Of a stretch of 64,000 bases of DNA, positions 1 to 7,811 are shown piece after piece; the first letter of the stretch is position 1; each line of letters begins with the position of its first letter. The notes under the pieces were generated by a model. That model worked only from the letters and a program-made list of their open reading frames with translations. It was not told the origin of the DNA and did no database searches. The stretch lies in contig NZ_OY782507.1 of assembly GCF_963677725.1 (NCBI RefSeq), positions 4,152,501-4,216,500 on the forward strand, given 5' to 3'. This stretch comes from an uncultured Cohaesibacter sp. GTDB taxonomy: Bacteria > Pseudomonadota > Alphaproteobacteria > Rhizobiales > Cohaesibacteraceae. Both the position numbers and the translations under genes were made by a program.

Positions 1-333
1 ATACCAAAGGTCCGGATTGGACGCTTCAAGGCTGACAGCCTTTTGATAATGATCGATGGCCTCGGCATATTTGTCGATCCGCAAGGCAAGGTCGCCGGTT
101 GCCGATTGCAGGACTATATTGTCCGGCTGCTTGTCTGCGGCCTCAATGAGATATTTCAGAGCCTGTTCGGGCTTGTCCTGCGCCAGCAAGGCCTTGGACA
201 GGGTGAGGCGGATATCCACATAACCCATCTTCTCCTTGAGCAATTTACGGCAGATCGTTTCCGCACGGTCGGGCTTTCCCGCTGCGAGATACTTATTTGC
301 CTTCTTGATGCGGTCGGCGGTCTGAGCTTGCAT
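1..333 (-). CDS. TPR-repeat protein, N-terminal part (runs off the window)
   Basis: The reverse strand reads open from an ATG at 333 to the window edge (111 codons, no stop), beginning MQAQTADRIKKANKYLAAGK. The translation shows TPR-like helix pairs, such as the segment containing KPDRAETICRKLL and the later one around KPEQALKYLIEAADKQPDN, then DKYAEAIDHYQKAVSLEASNP. It is the last visible gene of the leftward sugar operon, 130 bp after the SDR gene. In such operons TPR proteins are often glycosyltransferases or sulfotransferases with an N-terminal TPR region, but the catalytic part lies outside the window, so the function is unknown. Confidence 0.75.
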   Translation of the reverse strand, partial: MQAQTADRIKKANKYLAAGKPDRAETICRKLLKEKMGYVDIRLTLSKALLAQDKPEQALKYLIEAADKQPDNIVLQSATGDLALRIDKYAEAIDHYQKAVSLEASNPDLWY

Positions 334-463
334 GGGGACTCTGCCTTCAGTTTCGGTTTGCTGGAAACCGCCGGACCGGTCACGGATCGGCGGGCAAATC
401 AGTTCGGTCGTTAGTTTAGGGCAAAAGGGGCGGTCTTCACAATTCGTCGCCAGTGAAATTGCC

Positions 464-1297
464 CTACCAGACGGTGCGGCCTCCATCTATGGAGAGGGTG
501 GTGCCATTCATATAGCTCGATGCGTCCGAGACCATGAAGGCGACCGCGGCCTTATATTCATCCTTGTCGGCCATCCTGCCCATGGGAATGAGATTGGTCA
601 GGCGCGCAACGAAAGCCTCGTCTTGTCCGTTATAGACGCCACCGGGCGCCAAGGCGTTGGCACGCACGCCCTTGTCGGGCCAATAGGTGGCGAGATAACG
701 GGTAAGGCCGATGAGACCTGCCTTGACGACGGAGTAGGTGACCGGCTTGACGCTTTGGGTGTCTGCGCTTTCGCCTTCGTTGCGATAGATCCTCTGATCG
801 GGCGCGATGATGCCAAGATCGGACGCGATGTTTAGAATGACGCCGCCCTTCTGTTTGGCCATCTGGGTGCCGAAGATTTTTGCGCAGAGCATCGCCCCGG
901 TCAGGCCGACGGCGATATCGTCTTGCCAGATCTGAAGTGGGAAATCCTCAAAGCGCGACCAGTTGGCTCCATCGGTGGATTCCATCTTGGGATTGTTGGC
1001 GGCATTGTTGATGAGAATATCAATGCGGCCAAAGCGCGTCAGAATGGCATCTCTCACCGCGATGAGGGCGTCGGGATCGGTGATGTCCACGCCAATAGAG
1101 AAGGTCTGGCAGCCGTGGATGGCTTCCAGATCTTTGGCTGCATCAGCCGCTCGGACCGCATCAAGGTCGAGCAGGCAAGGGATGCCGCCAAGCTCTGCCA
1201 CAGCCTCGGCATGTTTGCGGCCAAGCAAACCAGCGCCGCCGGTGATGATTGCCACCCGGCCGGTCAGCTCGAAGCTGCTCAATACACTGTTGGTCAT
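464..1297 (-). CDS. SDR-family oxidoreductase (PtmA-like)
   Basis: 277-residue short-chain dehydrogenase/reductase that would use NAD(P)(H) to oxidise or reduce a sugar or sugar-nucleotide hydroxyl. Visible motifs are the Rossmann glycine motif TGGAGLLG at 19-26, NNAA at 97-100, catalytic Ser near 159 and YSVVK with Tyr188 and Lys192. An insert of about 20 residues lies between the Ser and Tyr motifs, as in SDRs of flagellin-glycan loci such as Campylobacter PtmA; that resemblance is from memory. The start ATG has a GAAGGA ribosome-binding site about 8 bases upstream. It follows the second SDR gene by 22 bp in the same operon. The substrate is not deducible. Confidence 0.85.
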   Translation of the reverse strand: MTNSVLSSFELTGRVAIITGGAGLLGRKHAEAVAELGGIPCLLDLDAVRAADAAKDLEAIHGCQTFSIGVDITDPDALIAVRDAILTRFGRIDILINNAANNPKMESTDGANWSRFEDFPLQIWQDDIAVGLTGAMLCAKIFGTQMAKQKGGVILNIASDLGIIAPDQRIYRNEGESADTQSVKPVTYSVVKAGLIGLTRYLATYWPDKGVRANALAPGGVYNGQDEAFVARLTNLIPMGRMADKDEYKAAVAFMVSDASSYMNGTTLSIDGGRTVW

Positions 1298-1319
1298 GGA
1301 CGTCTATCCTTCAATCATG

Positions 1320-2078
1320 TCAGCGGCGGGTCTGGCCGCCATCGAGGGTCCAGATTTGCCCCGTGGCAAAGGGTGCCTGGTCGGATGCCAGCCACAGGGT
1401 CAGATTGGCCACATCGATCGGTGTGCCAAGGCGGGCCAGTGCGACGTCCTTTTGCAGCATCTGATCAACGGCTTCTTTATTCTCATCCATCTTGCGTTGC
1501 CAGACCGAGCCATCAAACAGGATGTTGCCCGGCGCGATGGCGTTGATGCGAATGCCCTCCTTGCCCAAGGGCCGGGCGATGCCTTTGACAAAGGCATTGA
1601 GCGCTGCCTTGGCGGCGGAATAGGTCACCGGCGCGCCGGGAATGGTCTCGTTGCCGCAAATGGAGGAAATGCAGAGGATCGAGCCTGTCTGTCTGGTGAT
1701 CAGGTTCCGACAGCTTTCCACCATGTTTGTCGTGCTCCACAGGTTGGTGGCAAATACCCGTTGCCATTCGGCAGCGGTTTCCTCTCCCGGTGGCACGGAC
1801 GCTCCTGACCCGACATTGCAGACCAGAATATCAAGGCTGCCAAAAAGGTCACGGGCCTTCTCCGCAATACGTTTAGCGTCTGCCGGATCTGAGACATCCC
1901 CCACCACATAGGAACAGCGCTCCGCGCCGAGGTTGTCGCAGGCCTGTTTCAGGGGCGCTTCGTTGCGGCCATTGAGCAGCACGTGGCAGCCTGCCTGATG
2001 GAGGGCACGAGCGATGGCAAGGCCGATGCCTTTTGATGAGCCGGTGATGAGCGCTGACTGGCCGGAAAAATCAGTCAT
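1320..2078 (-). CDS. SDR-family oxidoreductase
   Basis: 252-residue classical SDR with TGSSKGIG at 12-19, the NVGSG loop at 88-92, Ser138/139, and the YSAAK active site with Tyr153 and Lys157. The C-terminus ends GGQTRR, the usual substrate-loop end of 3-oxoacyl-reductase-like SDRs. Its start overlaps the end of the upstream TIM-barrel gene by 8 bp, so the two are translationally coupled. With the next SDR it provides two redox steps in the sugar pathway. A role in making a keto-sugar for the class III aminotransferase is inference. Confidence 0.85.
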   Translation of the reverse strand: MTDFSGQSALITGSSKGIGLAIARALHQAGCHVLLNGRNEAPLKQACDNLGAERCSYVVGDVSDPADAKRIAEKARDLFGSLDILVCNVGSGASVPPGEETAAEWQRVFATNLWSTTNMVESCRNLITRQTGSILCISSICGNETIPGAPVTYSAAKAALNAFVKGIARPLGKEGIRINAIAPGNILFDGSVWQRKMDENKEAVDQMLQKDVALARLGTPIDVANLTLWLASDQAPFATGQIWTLDGGQTRR

Positions 2079-2913
2079 TCTGTCCCCCAGCCTGTTTTAG
2101 GCCGCCTTTGACAAAGGCACGGTAGGTCAGAATTGCACGCAGATGGTCGCCATCAGGGGCGCGAGCGGTTTGCAGGATGATGTCGCCGCGATAGTTGGCT
2201 TCCGCCATGCAGGCGAACAGGGCAGGGAAGTCCGCCGCCCCGATGCCGAGGGGCACGGTGGTGCCTTGATAGAGGCGATCCTTGATATGCAGATTGGTGA
2301 TCCGCTCGCCATATGTGGCCCATTCTTCGCGGACATTATAGCCAATGCCAGCACTGTTGCCGCTGTCATAATTGATGCCGAAGGTCGGGGCGGGCAGTTT
2401 GGCGATGAAGTCTGCCAGTGACTGGGGTGCGAAGTCGCTCTCAAACAGGATGGTGACGCCCAGACTGTCAAACAGCGCCTTGCGGGCGATCAGTTCCTCT
2501 ATCAGACAATCGGTCTGTGTTTGTGTCTGCAGGCTGCCATTGTCAACCAGAGGCACAACAATGTTGCGGATGCCGACTGTGCTTGCGGCTTTGCAGATGG
2601 CTTCGAAATCATTGAGAAGAGCCGTTTTGCTCTGCTCGCTGTCGGCCTTCCAGAAGGGGGCCTGCATGAAGCAATCGCCGGTCAGGTTGGGGATGGTGAG
2701 GTTATGCTTGTCACACAGAGCACGGATCTCGGCCTGTCCCTCAGGCGTCATCAGAGGATTTTTGTAAAGATCGGCCTGATCGAGTGTCCATTCCATGCAG
2801 TGCATGCCGATGCTGTCGGCGAGTGCGATTTCTTTTTGCCAGTGGTCCCATGGGAATGCCTGAATCATGCCATTGACCTGAGGGACGAGGCGCCCTTGAA
2901 TGAAGCCAATCAT
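2071..2913 (-). CDS. Sugar phosphate isomerase/epimerase family TIM-barrel protein
   Basis: 280 residues resembling the xylose isomerase-like / AP endonuclease 2 TIM-barrel family. It starts MIGFIQGRLVPQ, and the middle carries FESDFAP and NYDSGNSAG followed by NLHIKDR. This Glu/Asp/His pattern on successive strands is typical of the divalent-metal site of these epimerases. Its start overlaps the preceding methyltransferase stop by 4 bp and its end overlaps the next SDR gene by 8 bp. It probably isomerises or epimerises a sugar intermediate. A second barrel of the same superfamily is fused to the NeuB-like protein of this operon, which is unusual. Confidence 0.8.
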   Translation of the reverse strand: MIGFIQGRLVPQVNGMIQAFPWDHWQKEIALADSIGMHCMEWTLDQADLYKNPLMTPEGQAEIRALCDKHNLTIPNLTGDCFMQAPFWKADSEQSKTALLNDFEAICKAASTVGIRNIVVPLVDNGSLQTQTQTDCLIEELIARKALFDSLGVTILFESDFAPQSLADFIAKLPAPTFGINYDSGNSAGIGYNVREEWATYGERITNLHIKDRLYQGTTVPLGIGAADFPALFACMAEANYRGDIILQTARAPDGDHLRAILTYRAFVKGGLKQAGGQND

Positions 2914-3884
2914 GTGTCTTTTACCGATTCAATCAGAAGATTTGAGGTTTGGCCACTGGCGACGAGCTTGTCGATATAGGCTGCATTCAGTGTTGCGAGC
3001 TGATCGCTGAGCCAAGTGGTTAGGGCTGGGTCATGGCCGTCGAGCTTGACCTCTGACAGGCCGATTTCGCAGGTGCCTTGCGGGCCGTCATTCATGATCC
3101 AGTGCAGATGATTGAGCAGGTTATAGTCCTGCGTGAAATGCAAGGTCATGGCGTCTTCGGCGAAACCTGCATCCCGGCAGGCCTGCTTTAGGGCCTCGCC
3201 CGAGAAATAGAAGAGATGCTCGGCATGATAATAGAATTGAGTGTAGCTGGGCACTTTCCATGTGGTCAGCAGCGGGTCATAGAGGTTGGGCACCTCGATG
3301 AAGGCGCGACCACCGGGCTTTAAGGCCTGATACACGTCCTTGAGGAACGCCACCGGGTCAGGGGTATGCTCCAGAACCTGAAACGAACAGACAATATCGA
3401 AGGTCTGATCGGCAAAGGGGCTGTCGGAAAAGAAGTCAGAGCTGATTTCAAAGGCGAAGCGGTCGGCCATGAAGGCGCAGCAATCCAGATCAAGCTCGAT
3501 GGCGCAGAGCCGGTTGGCCTTGCCTTCCAGATGAGTGAGAAACTGCCCGGCTGAGGCCCCAAGTTCCAAGAGATCGGTTTGCGGCGTGATGTGGGGCAGG
3601 ATCAGATCGAGGCGTTGCTTTTGAAACCGGCTGTAGATGGTGAACATTTCCTCGGCATGGGTCGAGGTGCCTTCGGCCTTGTGGGAGACGCTCTTGCGAT
3701 ATTCGCTCTCGTAGAAGGCCTTGACGTCAAACGGCTTGCCATCGAGAAAACCAAGGTCGCAGCTGGGGCAATGATAAACGACCCCTTCTCCCCGGCGCAG
3801 TTTGGCGGTCAGGACATGATCGCACTTCGCGCCGCAACGCGGGCAGGGTTTGGACAGGCCGTCGATGGTTTCAAACGCAAGCAT
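2910..3884 (-). CDS. Class I SAM-dependent methyltransferase with N-terminal zinc-ribbon
   Basis: 324 residues from the ATG at 3884; a GTG three bases earlier is possible. The N-terminus has a four-cysteine zinc-ribbon-like element, CPRCGAKC followed by CPSCD (Cys 14, 17, 39 and 42). The SAM-binding motif LLELGASAGQF lies near 105-115, and FDIVCSFQVLEHTPDP marks the post-motif region of Methyltransf_11/23 enzymes. Such zinc-ribbon methyltransferases occur in sugar and O-antigen clusters and methylate sugar carbons or hydroxyls. The gene is coupled to the upstream methyltransferase by stop/start overlap. The target is unknown. Confidence 0.82.
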   Translation of the reverse strand: MLAFETIDGLSKPCPRCGAKCDHVLTAKLRRGEGVVYHCPSCDLGFLDGKPFDVKAFYESEYRKSVSHKAEGTSTHAEEMFTIYSRFQKQRLDLILPHITPQTDLLELGASAGQFLTHLEGKANRLCAIELDLDCCAFMADRFAFEISSDFFSDSPFADQTFDIVCSFQVLEHTPDPVAFLKDVYQALKPGGRAFIEVPNLYDPLLTTWKVPSYTQFYYHAEHLFYFSGEALKQACRDAGFAEDAMTLHFTQDYNLLNHLHWIMNDGPQGTCEIGLSEVKLDGHDPALTTWLSDQLATLNAAYIDKLVASGQTSNLLIESVKDT

Positions 3885-4546
3885 CACGCGCCCTTTGCGG
3901 TCAGAAGACAGACATATTGAGTGCGGGTTATGCCGCAGCCGAGATATTTGGGAATGGAATCTGTCGCCTTGTCGCGCATCATCTCCACAGAGAAACCGTG
4001 CCTTTCTGCTTCTTCATGAATCTGTTGAAAGGTGAATTGATAGATCGGATAGGAATGATCCGCACCGGGCTGGGAATAATGCCCAACCTCGAAGCTGGTG
4101 CCGAGGAAAGTGCGCATCAGGACAAAGCGTTTGGTCGTCTGGCAGATATGGGAAAGGGCGCTTTGCCATTCATCGACATGCTCCAACGTGCCGGACATGA
4201 CCGAAATGTCGGTCTCGCGCGGTCTGTCCCGGCCAATGTCGAGAAGCTCGAAGGGGCGCTTGGGGAAATGCAGGCGGGCAATGTCGAGATAGGTCTGGGA
4301 GATGTCATAGCCCTTATAATCGATCGGGTGTTGACCAAGTGCGCTCAAGCCCACATTGAAGGCCCCGGTGCAGCAACCAATGTCATTGATCAGTCGCGGC
4401 GCGTCGCCCCAGCTGGCTGTCTGCTCATTGATGAAGGTGACAAACTGCTCCACCCAGAAAAGCGGTGGCTGGGAGAGGCGATCAATGCAAAGCTGGAGAT
4501 AGTCGTCATCCTGCTTGGTGTGCCAATCGATGGAGTGTCGGGTCAT
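3884..4546 (-). CDS. Class I SAM-dependent methyltransferase
   Basis: 220 residues starting MTRHSIDWHTKQ. I chose the ATG at 4546 because it overlaps the VOC stop as ATGA, the coupling used throughout this operon; a start at 4597 would force a 55-bp overlap. The SAM motif INDIGCCTGAF lies at 53-63, with acidic YDIS after strand 2 and MSGTLEHVDEW as motif II. The N-terminal 50 residues probably form a cap. It would methylate a sugar or acyl-sugar precursor. Its presence next to a second, unrelated methyltransferase suggests a multiply methylated glycan, which is inference. Confidence 0.8.
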   Translation of the reverse strand: MTRHSIDWHTKQDDDYLQLCIDRLSQPPLFWVEQFVTFINEQTASWGDAPRLINDIGCCTGAFNVGLSALGQHPIDYKGYDISQTYLDIARLHFPKRPFELLDIGRDRPRETDISVMSGTLEHVDEWQSALSHICQTTKRFVLMRTFLGTSFEVGHYSQPGADHSYPIYQFTFQQIHEEAERHGFSVEMMRDKATDSIPKYLGCGITRTQYVCLLTAKGA

Positions 4547-4980
4547 GAAGCGTTCATCTCTACAAGTTCGAGGATGAGGCCCTCCGGGCCCCGACAATAA
4601 ACCAGCTTGGCCAGGCCATCGGGCGATGTCTGGATGTCCGAATGGAGACGGACACCGTGCTCGGTCAGTGTTGCGCAGGTGGCCTCAAGATCCTTGACCG
4701 TGAAGGCCATATGGGTGAGGCCGGTGCTGATCGGGCTTCCTTCCCATGCCGGTTTGTCCGGATGGGAGGTGAAGTGCAACAGTTCCAGCAGATTGCCATC
4801 GGGAGCGGCGAGCTTGGCGGTGGTCACCTTGACGTCGTCCAGCTCCATGATCGCATCGATATGCGGGCCGGCTTCCTCCATGCGTCGGGCCAGCGTGAAG
4901 CCCATGACCTCGCACCAGAAATGCAGGCTGGCATCAAGATCCTGAACCACAAGGCCTGTATGGCGGATGTTGGTGATCAT
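4543..4980 (-). CDS. VOC-family (glyoxalase I-like) metalloprotein
   Basis: 145 residues from the ATG at 4980, which overlaps the aminotransferase stop as ATGA. It contains two beta-alpha-beta-beta-beta modules of the vicinal oxygen chelate fold. Expected metal ligands are visible: His7 (IRHTGL), Glu66 (NLLELLH), His90 (LTHMAF) and Glu138 (LILELVE). Family members include glyoxalase I, methylmalonyl-CoA epimerase and dioxygenases, and the full ligand set suggests an active enzyme rather than a binding protein. Within this operon an isomerase or epimerase on a sugar-linked acyl group is possible, but the reaction cannot be assigned. Confidence 0.82.
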   Translation of the reverse strand: MITNIRHTGLVVQDLDASLHFWCEVMGFTLARRMEEAGPHIDAIMELDDVKVTTAKLAAPDGNLLELLHFTSHPDKPAWEGSPISTGLTHMAFTVKDLEATCATLTEHGVRLHSDIQTSPDGLAKLVYCRGPEGLILELVEMNAS

Positions 4981-6356
4981 GAGTCCGCATCCACTTCTGC
5001 GATGCAATCGCCGAGCACCTGCATGGCTTCGAGAATGGCGTCATCGGGAATGGTCAATGGCGGGCCAAGCTTGATGGACTCCCGTCCCGTATGGACCATC
5101 AGAAGGCCCTTTTGCATGGCCAGTTCACAAACCTTGCTGCCAAAGGCACCGTCTGCTTCACGGGTGCCGGGCTTATAGAGGAAGATCGCAGCCAGCAGAC
5201 CATGGCCGAGGGATGGCCCCATCCGATGGGGGAAGCGGGCTTCCAGCTTGCTCAGCTCAGCAAACAGCAAATCTCCCTTGCGGCGGGATTCCTCAATGAG
5301 GTTTTTGCTCTCGATTTCTTCTAGCACCGCAAGGCCCGCGGCGCAGCAGAGCGGGTTGGCCGAATGGGTGCTGCTCATGTTGCCAATGTCGGGCAAATCC
5401 ATGATGTGCTTGCGGCCAAGGACGCCGGAGATTGGCACTCCGCCGCCCATGCCCTTGCCGACACAGATCAGGTCCGGCTCGACCTCATAATGCTGATAGC
5501 CGAAGGCCTTGCCGCAACGGGCAAAGCCCGCCTGCATTTCATCAAAGGCCAAGAGGATATTGTGCTTGTCGCAGATCGCCTTGATCGCCTGAACATAATC
5601 CTTGGGGTAGAAGACCGCGCCCCAGCCCTGAAAGGTCTCTAACATGAAACCGGCAATGTCGGTGGCCAGATCAATGCCCTTGTCCGCCAGCTCGGCAAGG
5701 CCCTTGTCGAGGATGTCGAGGCCGGTCTTGTCGTTGGTCTCCCAAGGATAAGGGAAGGGGATGTGATGGATGTCCGGGTCGAGGGTGCCGATCCAGCGTT
5801 TCTGGCTCTCGTTCGAGCTGAGCATTTGGGCGCCCAGCGTGCGACCATGCCAATTGTTCTGAATGGTGATGATGCCGCCGCGTTTTTTGCCGACCGACTG
5901 GCCATGCATGCGCATTAGCTTCAGGGCCGCTTCGGTGGCCTCGGTGCCTGCGGACAGCAGGAAGGCTTTTTCGAACGGCTTGCCCGCAAAGGCCAACAGC
6001 TTTTCAAGATAGCGGGCGCGGACTTCATTGCCATAGGCATAGCAGCTGTAAAGCGGCTTCTCCAAGGTCGAAGCGATGGCGCTCGACAGATGCGGGTTGG
6101 AATGACCAACATTGGCAACAAAGATGCAGGAGGTGAAGTCGATCCATTTGTTGCCTGCCGCATCAAAGACATTATAGTCCACCGCCCGATCCCAAACCAA
6201 CGGAAGCTGGCCATGCATGGAGCGGCTTTCGGTCTCATCAAGACGGGCCAGAATGTCGGCGGTGCCGGGGCAGGGAATGGCCGTCTTGATCGTCCGGTGG
6301 GCGGTGTCAACCGGGGCGACCTGTTGTGGGTCGCGGGAGAAAAGTTGGTGCGCCAT
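4977..6356 (-). CDS. Class III PLP-dependent aminotransferase
   Basis: 459 residues from the ATG at 6356; a TTG one codon earlier is less likely. Fold-type I class III signatures are present: SAGTEA at 135-140, NNWHGRT near 167-173, FDEMQAG with the PLP-ring Asp272, and VGKGMGGG with the Schiff-base lysine at Lys301. The family transfers amino groups to omega-amino acids, aldehydes or glutamate-1-semialdehyde. NDP-sugar aminotransferases normally belong to the DegT family instead, so a class III enzyme in a sugar operon is unusual; it may act on an open-chain sugar or build an amino-acid substituent. It is coupled by overlap to the genes on both sides. Confidence 0.85.
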   Translation of the reverse strand: MAHQLFSRDPQQVAPVDTAHRTIKTAIPCPGTADILARLDETESRSMHGQLPLVWDRAVDYNVFDAAGNKWIDFTSCIFVANVGHSNPHLSSAIASTLEKPLYSCYAYGNEVRARYLEKLLAFAGKPFEKAFLLSAGTEATEAALKLMRMHGQSVGKKRGGIITIQNNWHGRTLGAQMLSSNESQKRWIGTLDPDIHHIPFPYPWETNDKTGLDILDKGLAELADKGIDLATDIAGFMLETFQGWGAVFYPKDYVQAIKAICDKHNILLAFDEMQAGFARCGKAFGYQHYEVEPDLICVGKGMGGGVPISGVLGRKHIMDLPDIGNMSSTHSANPLCCAAGLAVLEEIESKNLIEESRRKGDLLFAELSKLEARFPHRMGPSLGHGLLAAIFLYKPGTREADGAFGSKVCELAMQKGLLMVHTGRESIKLGPPLTIPDDAILEAMQVLGDCIAEVDADS

Positions 6357-7090
6357 CAAGGGGCCTCATCAAACAGAAGGTCTAGGAGTTCGGGTTCTTG
6401 ATTGACCCGATATTCGATATGCCGGAAATCGTCTTCGCTATCGACCTCAAGCGAAACCGGCGTGAGGAAGGGCAGCACTTGGTCGCCATTCAACAGCCCG
6501 GTTTGGCGAATGAACTCGGTCGAGAGCACATCAACATAGCCATTGGGGAAATAGGTGGTCGGACAGGCTTGCCGCGCTCTATTGGCGGCATCAAGTGCAG
6601 TGCTGCCGGTGCCGACGCAGGCCAGAATGCCGTCTTCATTGATTTCGAAGGTCTTGTAAGCGGATTCCGACATTTCATGGACCGAACGCAGGGACGTCGC
6701 CGTCGGTGCTGCTTCAAAGGCTGCAATGGCGGCATCAATCAGGGCCGGGTCGCGCATCGGCGTGGTGGGACGGATCTGAACGATGAGGCGCGGCTCGACT
6801 TCATGCTCTTTGAGCCAATCCAGCGCATGGAGGACAAATTCAATATCCTGTGAGCGATCTTGTGAAATCTCAGACGGCCGCAGAAACGGCGCTTCTGCTC
6901 CGAGTTTCAGGGCCAATTGGCGATAGTCCTCAGAGTCTGTCGTCACGATCGTGCGGTCGATGCGGTTAGACTTGAGGCAGGCGGCGATGGACCATTCCAG
7001 CAGACTGTGGCCTGCAAGCGGGCGGATATTCTTGTTTGGCACGCCTTTGGAGCCGCCGCGAGCCGGGATCAGCGCGATGACGTCATTCAT
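6356..7090 (-). CDS. Acylneuraminate cytidylyltransferase family protein (CMP-nonulosonate synthetase-like)
   Basis: 244 residues. The start at MNDVIALIPARGGSK (ATG 7090) overlaps the gmhA stop as ATGA. The nucleotide-binding motif IPARGGSKGVPNKN lies at 8-21, and QIRPTTPMRDP is the downstream signature of NeuA/PseF/LegF proteins. The family converts a 3-deoxy-2-keto acid plus CTP into a CMP-sugar and diphosphate in the cytoplasm. It pairs naturally with the NeuB-like synthase in the same operon. The exact sugar (Neu, Leg, Pse, Kdn or novel) cannot be read from the sequence. Confidence 0.85.
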   Translation of the reverse strand: MNDVIALIPARGGSKGVPNKNIRPLAGHSLLEWSIAACLKSNRIDRTIVTTDSEDYRQLALKLGAEAPFLRPSEISQDRSQDIEFVLHALDWLKEHEVEPRLIVQIRPTTPMRDPALIDAAIAAFEAAPTATSLRSVHEMSESAYKTFEINEDGILACVGTGSTALDAANRARQACPTTYFPNGYVDVLSTEFIRQTGLLNGDQVLPFLTPVSLEVDSEDDFRHIEYRVNQEPELLDLLFDEAP

Positions 7091-7686
7091 GCGTCGCCTC
7101 CCGGCTGGTGGTCCTGTGGGAAGAGGCTGTCTTCGACAATGCCGCAAATGATGTGGCCAAACAGGATATGGCATTCCTGAATCCGGGCGGTGACGTCTGA
7201 GGGCACCTTGATGCACTCGCAAAGCTCAGCCATTTGGCCGCCAGTCGCACCGGTCAGGCCCACGGTATGGATGCCAAGCTTGTTGGCCGTCTTGACCGCT
7301 TGGATGATGTTGGCGCTGTTGCCGCTGGTTGAAATGGCGATGAAGACATCCTGCGGCGTGGCCATTACTTCAAGCTCACGGGCGAAGACATGGTCATAGC
7401 CATAATCATTGGAAATGGCGGTGGCCAGCGACGCATTGGCCCCCAGCACAAGGCCGGGGAGCGGATTGCGGTCACGGCGAAAGCGGCAGACAAACTCTGC
7501 CGCCAGATGCTGGGCATCGGCGAAACTGCCGCCATTGCCCGCCAGCACCACCTTGCCGCTGGCCTTCAGGCTATTGACGCATCTTTGAGACAAATGCGCC
7601 AGTTGTTCCAACAGGGCTTCATCGCCGAGGGCTGCCTTTTTGGCATCAATCGAGGCTTCTATTTCTTGTTTTATTATTGAAAGCAC
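7087..7686 (-). CDS. gmhA: Sedoheptulose-7-phosphate isomerase (SIS domain)
   Basis: 199 residues, the usual length for GmhA, which converts sedoheptulose 7-phosphate to D-glycero-D-manno-heptose 7-phosphate. The phosphate-binding loops GNGGSFADAQH (50-60) and STSGNS (119-124) are present. His60, Glu64, Gln170 and His178 fit the active-site and zinc positions of characterised GmhA. It lies 125 bp downstream of the NeuB-like gene, the largest gap in the operon, so an internal promoter is possible there. With GmhB, the HddA-like kinase and HddC-like transferase it completes an NDP-heptose route. Confidence 0.87.
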   Translation of the reverse strand: MLSIIKQEIEASIDAKKAALGDEALLEQLAHLSQRCVNSLKASGKVVLAGNGGSFADAQHLAAEFVCRFRRDRNPLPGLVLGANASLATAISNDYGYDHVFARELEVMATPQDVFIAISTSGNSANIIQAVKTANKLGIHTVGLTGATGGQMAELCECIKVPSDVTARIQECHILFGHIICGIVEDSLFPQDHQPGGDA

Positions 7687-7811
7687 GGCGAACCCAAATC
7701 TTTCCCAGAATCAAAGGTGATGGGAGCAGTTTAAACCATGGTCCAGCCTTGTGGGTATGCCGGGCCATGGCTTGTTAACGGATTGTCACATCCCTTGTTA
7801 GGCAGCTCGCC

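Noticed and set aside
7687-7811. Two CCATGG palindromes and repeated TTGTTA in the gap before gmhA
   Set aside because: They are too short to distinguish from chance; an internal promoter is possible but not demonstrable.
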